Assembly (NCBI GenBank): GCA_007135995.1 | Contig: SLHU01000290.1 | Coordinates: 1-6,523, forward strand | Reading direction: 5' to 3' | DNA from: Clostridiales bacterium | GTDB taxonomy: Bacteria; Bacillota; Clostridia; Saccharofermentanales; UBA5734 | DNA: 6,523 bases | Shown here: positions 1 through 5,036 of the stretch, in pieces | How positions within the stretch are numbered: position 1 is the stretch's first letter | How the letters are laid out: each line of letters begins with the position of its first letter | The notes under the pieces: model-generated | Database searches by the model: none | Told to the model about the DNA's origin: nothing | What the model saw: only the letters and a program-made list of their open reading frames with translations | Translations under genes and position numbers: made by a program

Positions 1-636
1 TATTATATCAATCCTCTGGTATCGATCGCGCTGGGTGTTATCTACTATAAAGAGAGGTTCAAGACCCTGCAGATTCTGGCGATCGCACTAGCTGCCGCAG
101 GGGTTGTCGTGTTAACGGTGTCCGTTGGTTCCCTGCCCTGGCTGTCGCTGATACTCGCTTTTTCTTTTGGCTTATACGGGCTATTGAAAAAGAAAACCCT
201 GGCCGACTCGGCTGCGGGTCTGGCCATTGAGACCGGTCTGATGGCACCTCTTGCCCTTTTATATCTCATTATAGCGCCGGCATCCGGCCTGATTCCGGTG
301 TCTGAAAACGCATCTGCGACAGGTACGCTGCAAGCCGGTTCTTTCGGGCTGCTGATGCTTTTGCCGCTGGCCGGCATCGTGACAGCCATTCCCCTGATGC
401 TTTTTTCTTACGGCGCTCAAAGACTGAATCTTTCCCTGCTTGGTTTCATTCAATATATAGCCCCCACTTTGATGCTGATTCTAGGTGTTTTTGCATACGG
501 TGAAATGTTCACCGCCGCACATGCGATCAGTTTTGCCCTTATCTGGTCCGGACTGATTCTGTACACCAGTTCCTGGTTCAGACTTAAGCCTGGCTCTCAA
601 AAAACTCAAAGGACAAAAAAGGCAAAAAGCATATAG
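1..636 (+). CDS. rarD: EamA-family transporter RarD, C-terminal part (5' end outside window)
   Basis: An open frame enters from the left edge and stops at TAG 634-636, giving 211 residues; RarD proteins are usually about 290-300 residues, so roughly 80-90 N-terminal residues are missing. The segment starting YYINPLVSIALGVIYYKER, followed by an Ala-rich helix and then SLPWLSLILAFSFGLYGLL, matches the characteristic middle of RarD: the end of the first EamA repeat and the start of the second. Several hydrophobic membrane-spanning stretches are visible (fragment residues about 1-16, 22-40, 45-62, 78-92 and more up to about 180), and the protein ends in a short Lys/Arg-rich tail. Members are inner-membrane proteins of the drug/metabolite transporter superfamily; the name comes from a chloramphenicol-related phenotype, but the substrate is generally unknown. 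No functional link to the downstream genes is apparent. The family call is firm; the substrate cannot be inferred. Confidence 0.9.
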   Translation, partial: YYINPLVSIALGVIYYKERFKTLQILAIALAAAGVVVLTVSVGSLPWLSLILAFSFGLYGLLKKKTLADSAAGLAIETGLMAPLALLYLIIAPASGLIPVSENASATGTLQAGSFGLLMLLPLAGIVTAIPLMLFSYGAQRLNLSLLGFIQYIAPTLMLILGVFAYGEMFTAAHAISFALIWSGLILYTSSWFRLKPGSQKTQRTKKAKSI

Positions 637-660
637 ATTGTATATAGATAGCATATAGGA

Positions 661-697
661 AGCAAGATCAAACGCGCAGATAGCAAGATTAAACGCG
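661..697. repeat. Two 16-bp direct repeats with a 21-bp period
   Basis: The sequence AGCAAGATCAAACGCG at 661-676 recurs at 682-697 with one change (C to T at the ninth base). The offset is 21 bp, about two helical turns, which would put both copies on the same face of the DNA. They lie 25 bp after the rarD stop and about 115 bp upstream of the next promoter. They could be a paired protein site or a chance local duplication; nothing in the sequence decides. Confidence 0.5.
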
Positions 698-718
698 GTG
701 GTGAAAACATCCTTTTTT
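698..718 (+). terminator. Weak intrinsic terminator candidate after rarD
   Basis: A short stem can form between GGTG (700-703) and CATC (708-711) around an AAAA loop, with one G-U pair and possible extension across a bulge. It is followed by six T residues at 713-718. The position 60-80 bases after the rarD stop fits a terminator, but the stem is short, so the call is tentative. Confidence 0.3.
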
Positions 719-784
719 GTAGAAATCACATATAAATCGCATGACGATTCATCATTTTTGTGCTAATATAGTTCGATAGAGGGG

Positions 785-803
785 TTCAATTGAAAACTTT
801 TCA
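785..803. promoter_or_regulatory. Overlapping palindromes just upstream of the -35 box
   Basis: TTCAATTGAA (785-794) is a perfect 10-bp palindrome, and TGAAAACTTTTCA (791-803) has perfect 6-bp arms around a single central C. The second ends 9 bp before the -35 hexamer at 813, where activators or repressors often bind. It resembles a CcpA cre site lacking one base of the central CG, but that spacing is normally fixed, so cre is not called. The palindromes are seen directly; the operator role is inferred. Confidence 0.4.
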
Positions 804-812
804 GCCCAAGCG

Positions 813-840
813 TTGACATATAGCATCTTTGCAATATAAT
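813..840 (+). promoter_or_regulatory. Consensus sigma-A/sigma-70 promoter for the wall hydrolase gene
   Basis: TTGACA at 813-818 and TATAAT at 835-840 are both perfect consensus hexamers, separated by 16 bp. The expected transcription start is about 846-848, only one to three bases before the Shine-Dalgarno sequence at 849-853, so the leader would be only about 12 bases long. This points to strong, housekeeping-sigma transcription rather than a sporulation-sigma promoter. Confidence 0.8.
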
Positions 841-848
841 ATTGCGTT

Positions 849-853
849 GGAGG
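849..853 (+). promoter_or_regulatory. Ribosome binding site fixing the wall hydrolase start at 859
   Basis: GGAGG lies five bases before ATG 859-861. The in-frame ATG at 829 has no such site, and it sits between the -35 and -10 boxes, upstream of the predicted transcription start, so it cannot be the start if this promoter is used. The next in-frame ATG, at 880, also lacks a good site. Confidence 0.75.
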
Positions 854-858
854 CAACT

Positions 859-2157
859 ATGTTAAATTTTAATGGAAATATGCGTAAAATTCGCAGCCTG
901 GTGTTGCTTTTGCTTACAGCATCAGTTCTTTCTTTGTCCCTGATCGGGCTGACAGCTGGTCAGGAAAATATTCCGCAAAACGATATTGATATGGGTCATC
1001 AAGATACGGAGACACAAGATTCAGAAGATCTTGAGATCGTTGACAACACTGTTTCAGGACCACTTGAAATGCTGGAATATTATATGTCTGAAAGTGACAT
1101 CTTGTCGCGTTCAGCGGACTATCACCATGATTTCACGGACACAGATGACGACGATGAGTTTGCTGTGCTTTCAGTATCTTCGCAAGCGACTGATGCCGCG
1201 GCAGAAAAAGAACGGATAACCGCTAAGATTCAGTTTGAACTGCACATTCAGGCTCAGATAGAATCCTTTTCTGAGGCGGATGTTTCGGATATTGTTTTTC
1301 AGGCTGTCGATTATCCTGTTTATGTCGCAGTGAGTCGGTTAAACATGCGTGCCAGTCCTTCAACAGACGCAGAAGTCCTGACACAGCTTAAAATGGCCGA
1401 CAAAGTCGAATGTCAGGGTGAAAATGAGGCGTGGCTTGAAGTCTGTCATGATGGTCTTACAGGCTATGTGGCAGCAGAATATCTGTCTCGCCAGATGGTT
1501 TTTCGTCCGGTTGATCAAACCCTGTATGTTGATTCAAACGCTTTGAACCTGCGGGAAAAACCAACAACATCCGCGACCGCTGTTACACAGCTGAAAAAGC
1601 ATGATAAGCTGACCCGTACAGGCATCGGTGACGGCTGGTCAGCTGTGACGACATCTGGCGGTGTAAAAGGGTATGTTTCAACGCAGCATCTGACAGATCA
1701 AGCGCCGCCTGCGCCAACACCTGCACCAGCACCTGCTCATTCATCCAGGACATCCGGAACAAGCAGCAATGAAGATGAAAAAGCATTGTTTACGCGTATT
1801 GTCGCAATGGAAAGTGCCTCTCAATATGGTTATGAAGGCTACCTTGCTGTCGCGACCGTGATCATGAACCGGGTCGCAAGTTCACGTTTTCCAAATTCAA
1901 TAACCGGTGTTGTCAGTCAGCCGGGCCAGTTTAGCGTTTACACTTCAAGCAGAAGGCCACATTATAACGATAACGTGCACAAGGCTGTCCGCGACGCGCT
2001 TGACGGCAAGCGCAATCTGCCTTCATATGTACTGTTTTTTGCCATGCCGCATGCTTATGAGCGAAACGCGGCACGAGGAGGCGTATTTGGCAAACTTGAG
2101 GTTTATGAAAGGTCGCATGGTCATGTCTGGTGTTATTATACCGCTGACCGGAGATAA
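859..2157 (+). CDS. Secreted cell wall hydrolase: signal peptide, two SH3b domains, SleB-like catalytic domain
   Basis: This encodes 432 residues from the ATG at 859. Residues 1-34 form a signal peptide: basic residues Arg9, Lys10 and Arg12, a Leu-rich core, and a possible cleavage near LTAG. Residues about 40-105 are acidic, with an Asp cluster near 94-100, and match nothing I recognise. Two bacterial SH3 (SH3_3-type) repeats follow, at about 154-210 (core LNMRASPSTDAEVLTQL) and 222-278 (core LNLREKPTTSATAVTQL), each ending in GYV; these usually bind peptidoglycan. A Pro/Ala-rich linker spans about 281-306. Residues 307-427 match the SleB-like Hydrolase_2 family: RIVAMES with probable catalytic Glu318, then AVATVIMNRV, FPNSITGVV and QPGQFSVY. 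In spore formers SleB is a cortex-lytic enzyme acting as a lytic transglycosylase; related proteins act on vegetative wall. The SH3b domains and housekeeping-type promoter favour vegetative wall turnover. The gene is probably monocistronic. Confidence 0.87.
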   Translation: MLNFNGNMRKIRSLVLLLLTASVLSLSLIGLTAGQENIPQNDIDMGHQDTETQDSEDLEIVDNTVSGPLEMLEYYMSESDILSRSADYHHDFTDTDDDDEFAVLSVSSQATDAAAEKERITAKIQFELHIQAQIESFSEADVSDIVFQAVDYPVYVAVSRLNMRASPSTDAEVLTQLKMADKVECQGENEAWLEVCHDGLTGYVAAEYLSRQMVFRPVDQTLYVDSNALNLREKPTTSATAVTQLKKHDKLTRTGIGDGWSAVTTSGGVKGYVSTQHLTDQAPPAPTPAPAPAHSSRTSGTSSNEDEKALFTRIVAMESASQYGYEGYLAVATVIMNRVASSRFPNSITGVVSQPGQFSVYTSSRRPHYNDNVHKAVRDALDGKRNLPSYVLFFAMPHAYERNAARGGVFGKLEVYERSHGHVWCYYTADRR

Positions 2158-2169
2158 CTGATCAAAGAA

Positions 2170-2189
2170 GGCTTTATGAACTTAAAGCC
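2170..2189 (+). terminator. Small hairpin 12 bases after the wall hydrolase stop
   Basis: GGCTTTA (2170-2176) and TAAAGCC (2183-2189) form a perfect 7-bp stem with a six-base loop. No T-run follows, so it is not a convincing intrinsic terminator. It could instead protect the 3' end of the message. Confidence 0.4.
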
Positions 2190-2278
2190 GGCAAGCACAA
2201 ACATAACAAGCTGAACCTTAAATAACGATCTGTCAATATTTCTCTGACGAATACCCCCTTATAAATGTTTAAAATCTG

Positions 2279-2349
2279 AGACAAGAATGTGCCGTATTGT
2301 CGAATAAGCATATCGTATATGCATCGATCGTACGGCCTTCTTGTCTTTT
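2279..2349 (+). terminator. 68-base nested inverted repeat ending in a short T-run; possible bidirectional terminator
   Basis: Four stacked stems can form around one centre: AGACAAGAA (2279-2287) with TTCTTGTCT (2338-2346), GCCGTA (2291-2296) with TACGGC (2331-2336), TCGA (2300-2303) with TCGA (2324-2327), and GCATAT (2308-2313) with ATATGC (2317-2322) around the loop CGT. That is 25 base pairs with only small internal loops. The right arm runs into TTTT (2346-2349), and AAAA (2271-2274) sits near the left arm, so either strand could use it as a terminator, although the T-runs are short. It lies 121 bases after the wall hydrolase stop. A palindromic repeat element or protein-binding site is the alternative. 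Confidence 0.45.
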
Positions 2350-2415
2350 AAGCTGTATCATATCGTTAAGCTGTATCATATCGTTATGCTGTATCATATC
2401 GTTATATGGTATAGT
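2350..2415. repeat. Three 18-bp tandem repeats plus an inverted partial copy
   Basis: The unit AAGCTGTATCATATCGTT occurs at 2350-2367 and 2368-2385, and with one change (A to T at base 2) at 2386-2403. Immediately after it, 2404-2415 is an imperfect inverted copy of the first two thirds of the unit: bases 2388-2399 can pair with 2404-2415 around the loop CGTT as 12 consecutive pairs, three of them G-U in RNA. The tract begins directly after the nested inverted repeat and ends 9 bases before an AGGAGG sequence at 2425-2430. Units are contiguous with no spacers, so this is not a CRISPR array. Its function is unknown; repeated operator sites or slippage duplication are both possible. Confidence 0.85.
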
Positions 2416-2430
2416 CCAAAGATCAGGAGG

Positions 2431-2646
2431 CATAAAGATTGTTTCCTGGCTGGAGAGGGTGACAACCGTATATTCAGCAGTAATGATCCGCGGGCGATCC
2501 GCAAAATGATTGAAAAAATGGTTGACACGTCTAAACTGACAGGCGGATACATGATGTGCATCGGCAACCACATTCCCTGGAATGGACCGGCGCCGGCAAT
2601 CAAAACATACCTTGATTATTCTGCTGAACTGACTTGCCGTCGCTGA
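2431..2646 (+). pseudogene. C-terminal remnant of a uroporphyrinogen-decarboxylase-like protein
   Basis: The frame ending at TGA 2644-2646 encodes about 71 residues that read as real protein: GDNRIFSSNDPRAIRKMIEK, then a Val-Asp-Thr segment, GGYMMCIGNHIPWN, and a last helix containing YLDYSAEL. The order (Asp-Pro followed by a helix, GGY, a short loop with a His and Pro, a final helix) resembles the C-terminal end of the URO-D superfamily, which includes heme-pathway decarboxylases and corrinoid methyltransferases of about 330-400 residues. The frame continues upstream only through the 18-bp repeats to about 2341, where it encodes a low-complexity repeat with no ATG and no ribosome binding site. 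AGGAGG at 2425-2430 is followed by no usable start in this frame. I infer a gene that lost most of its 5' part. The family call rests on motif memory; a small intact gene of unknown role is the alternative. Confidence 0.45.
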
Positions 2647-2688
2647 GTGGTATCTGCCGGACCCGGTCAAACTTTGGGAGGATAGATT

Positions 2689-4983
2689 ATGAATCAGAAG
2701 CTTTGGTATCGCGAACCCGCTCGGGAGTGGATGGAAGGTCTGCCGATTGGTAATGGCCGCCTGGCAGCGATGATTCCGGGATATATCCCGATCGAGCGAA
2801 TTACACTTAATCATGAATGGCTCTGGCGAGGCGTAAACCGTGACCGCGACAATGAGCCGGCGGCACACAAGCTTGATCAAGTCAGGCAGCTGCTCATGTC
2901 CGGCCAGTATGAGCGGGGAACACGCCTGGGTAATGACGCGTTTGGCGGCCTTGGCGGTATCAGCGGCCAGCCGGGACGGGTTGATCCCTATCAGCCCGCC
3001 GGTGATTTCTGTTTCGAACTCGACCAGCAGATCACACGCGATTATCAGCGAAAGCTCGATCTGAGCGAAGGCCTGGTAATCGTCAGCGGCTGTTCAGAGG
3101 AAATCATTATTAGCCGGCAGGCACTGGTTCACTTGACAGAAAATAAGATACTGGTTCGAATCAGCTGCGAGAATGATAAAATAAGCGGCCACTTCTGGCT
3201 TGAACGGCAGCATGATCCGGATTGCAGCATAATGCTGTCCGCTGACTGCAAAAAAATTGTTTTGGCGGCTCAGTTCACTGGTGGTATCGCATATCAGGTT
3301 GAAGCACGCCTGGAATCATGTGATGGCCAGTGTCAGGTTGAAGGGCAAAGCAGGCTGCGGATTGAAAATGCCACAGAGATTGTGTTTTCGATTGATATTG
3401 GCACAAATGTCCATGGCCAGAGCCCGGCCGATGAATGCCAAAAGCACATGCTGAGTATAAAAGATTGGTCTGTTCTTTTGCATAGCCATATTGAAGCACA
3501 AAAACAGCTGTTTTCCGGAATACAACTATTAATCCCTGACTCGGACAGCGAGCTGCCGACCGACCAGCGGATTGCTGCCTTTCGTTCCGGTGCTGAGGAT
3601 CCGGGGATGCCGCTGCTGTATTTTAATTATGGCCGTTATCTGCTGCTGGCCGCATCGATCTGCGGTGAGCTTCCGGCCAATTTGCAGGGTAAATGGAATG
3701 AAGAGCTTGATCCGCCCTGGCAAAGCGACTACCATCTTGATATTAACTTGCAGATGAGTTACTGGCTGGCGGAACCGTCTGGCCTGCAGCGCTGTACTGA
3801 AGCGCTGCTGCAATACGTTGAACGTATGGTTCCGCACGCCAAAAAAGCCGCTGCTGACCTCTACGGCTGCCGCGGGGTGTGGTTCCCTATCCAGACTGAT
3901 GCCTGGGGACGTGCAACGCCTGAGTCATATGGCTGGGCGGTCTGGACAGGAGCGGCGGCATGGCTGGCCCAGCATTTCTGGTGGCATTACACGTATAGCC
4001 TTGATCACGATTTTCTAGCCAGACGGGCTTATCCGTATTTCAAGGAAGTGGCCGCTTTTTACGAGACATACCTGATTGAAGATGACAACCAAACGCTGCA
4101 GTTCGTGCCGTCGCAGTCACCGGAAAACCGTTTTGAAGGAACCGGCGCGTTTCCGGTTTCGCTTGGCGTCTCTTCTGCGATGGATATTCAGCTGGCGACG
4201 GAGCTGCTGCAGCATGCAATTACTGCGGCAAAAATCCTTGACGTTGATCAGCCTCTGTGCCGAACCTGGCAGGATATGCTCGATCGGCTGCCGCCGCTGC
4301 AGGTTGGCAGCACCGGACAGTTATTGGAATGGGACCGTGAATTTACCGAAGTTGAACCGGGACATCGCCATATTTCCCACCTTTACGGACTGTATCCAGG
4401 TGACCTTTTCACACCCGAAGAGACGCCAGCGTTTTTTGAAGCCGCCAGGGTATCACTTGAGCAGCGTCTGAGTTCAGGCGGCGGACATACCGGCTGGAGC
4501 CGGGCCTGGACAGCTTGCTGCTACGCTCGCCTGGGTAAAGGGGATCTGGCCTGGCAGCATCTGATAGCACTCATCGGTGATTTTGCCACAGTCAGCTTAC
4601 TCGATCTTCATCCGCCGCGCATTTTTCAAATTGACGGTAATCTTGGCGGCTCAGCAGCGGTCATTGAGATGCTGCTGCATAGTAATCATCAGGGACTTGA
4701 TTTTCTGCCGGCGCTGCCTGGCGCCTGGCCGGAGGGGGAAATCTCGGGTCTTCGTGCCCAGGGAGGCTTCTCTGTCGCCATCAGCTGGTCTGCTCATCAG
4801 CTTACAAAAGTTTCCGTTTACTCGGCCGCTGGAGGCATATGCCGTTTTAAAGCAAGATACGCAGACTATATAGTACGTGATGGTCGGGACAGGACTGTCG
4901 AACTGAGCAAGGAAAACGGATGGTTTTCCTGTCCGGTGACCGCCGATGGTACCGTGACAGTTTTTCCGGTGACACATGCATAA
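2689..4983 (+). CDS. Glycoside hydrolase family 95 protein (alpha-L-fucosidase type), cytoplasmic
   Basis: This encodes 764 residues, a normal length for a single-domain-set GH95 enzyme. The ATG at 2689 is preceded by GGGAGG (2676-2681) with a 7-base spacer. There is no signal peptide, so it should act in the cytoplasm on imported oligosaccharides. Family landmarks appear in order: LWYREPAREWMEGLPIGNGR (residues 5-24), YQPAGD (101-106), LPANLQGKWN (328-337), HLDINLQMSYW (349-359), SQSPEN (475-480), GHRHISHLYGLYPG (558-571), GHTGWSRAW (599-607) and FQIDGNLGG (646-654). By alignment to Bifidobacterium bifidum AfcA, Glu479 should be the acid and Asp649 the residue of the general-base network. 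The first of the two AfcA water-positioning Asn residues is Asp351 here, while Asn353 is kept. His349 fits fucosidase rather than alpha-L-galactosidase preference. A second GH95 gene starts 53 bp downstream, probably in the same operon. The exact substrate (host glycan or plant xyloglucan) cannot be told. Confidence 0.93.
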   Translation: MNQKLWYREPAREWMEGLPIGNGRLAAMIPGYIPIERITLNHEWLWRGVNRDRDNEPAAHKLDQVRQLLMSGQYERGTRLGNDAFGGLGGISGQPGRVDPYQPAGDFCFELDQQITRDYQRKLDLSEGLVIVSGCSEEIIISRQALVHLTENKILVRISCENDKISGHFWLERQHDPDCSIMLSADCKKIVLAAQFTGGIAYQVEARLESCDGQCQVEGQSRLRIENATEIVFSIDIGTNVHGQSPADECQKHMLSIKDWSVLLHSHIEAQKQLFSGIQLLIPDSDSELPTDQRIAAFRSGAEDPGMPLLYFNYGRYLLLAASICGELPANLQGKWNEELDPPWQSDYHLDINLQMSYWLAEPSGLQRCTEALLQYVERMVPHAKKAAADLYGCRGVWFPIQTDAWGRATPESYGWAVWTGAAAWLAQHFWWHYTYSLDHDFLARRAYPYFKEVAAFYETYLIEDDNQTLQFVPSQSPENRFEGTGAFPVSLGVSSAMDIQLATELLQHAITAAKILDVDQPLCRTWQDMLDRLPPLQVGSTGQLLEWDREFTEVEPGHRHISHLYGLYPGDLFTPEETPAFFEAARVSLEQRLSSGGGHTGWSRAWTACCYARLGKGDLAWQHLIALIGDFATVSLLDLHPPRIFQIDGNLGGSAAVIEMLLHSNHQGLDFLPALPGAWPEGEISGLRAQGGFSVAISWSAHQLTKVSVYSAAGGICRFKARYADYIVRDGRDRTVELSKENGWFSCPVTADGTVTVFPVTHA

Positions 4984-5005
4984 ACTTAACTTAAGCATAC
5001 GAAAT

Positions 5006-5029
5006 ACACTCCGATAAGAGTGTGAGGAG
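5006..5029 (+). promoter_or_regulatory. Hairpin abutting the ribosome binding site of the second GH95 gene
   Basis: ACACTC (5006-5011) and GAGTGT (5018-5023) form a perfect 6-bp stem around CGATAA, and the Shine-Dalgarno GAGGAG (5024-5029) starts at the very next base, 7 bases before ATG 5037. In the 53-bp spacer between two GH95 genes this could modulate translation, mark an mRNA processing point, or bind a regulator as DNA. No T-run follows, so it is not an intrinsic terminator. Confidence 0.5.
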
Positions 5030-5036
5030 ATAAATC

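Noticed and set aside
829..831. Upstream in-frame ATG for the wall hydrolase
   Set aside because: It falls between the -35 and -10 boxes and lacks a ribosome binding site. ATG 859 has GGAGG five bases upstream and is followed by a clean signal peptide.
2279..2346. Possible integron attC site or insertion sequence end
   Set aside because: The arms do not show the GTTRRRY/RYYYAAC core sites of attC, and no integrase or transposase reading frame, nor a flanking target duplication, is visible.
2350..2403. Possible CRISPR array
   Set aside because: The three 18-bp units are contiguous with no unique spacers, and no cas gene is present.
2425..2462. Small peptide gene after AGGAGG (2425-2430) starting at TTG 2439
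   Set aside because: The frame stops after seven codons and the start is TTG, so there is no support for a functional peptide.
2522..2551. TTGACA-like -35 box as a promoter for the first GH95 gene
   Set aside because: The best -10 candidates at suitable spacing (such as GATACA at 2546-2551) are poor, and the bases are explained by the coding remnant there. No convincing GH95 promoter was found.
2269..2880. Long minus-strand open frame of 203 codons
   Set aside because: It overlaps the repeat block, the decarboxylase-like remnant and the first 190 bases of the GH95 gene. Its product has no recognisable domain, and part of it is only the antisense reading of the 18-bp repeats.
4076..4471. 131-codon + strand frame inside the first GH95 gene
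   Set aside because: It is out of frame within a region coding for conserved GH95 motifs. Its product is Arg/Ser/Cys-rich without domain features, as expected of a shadow frame.
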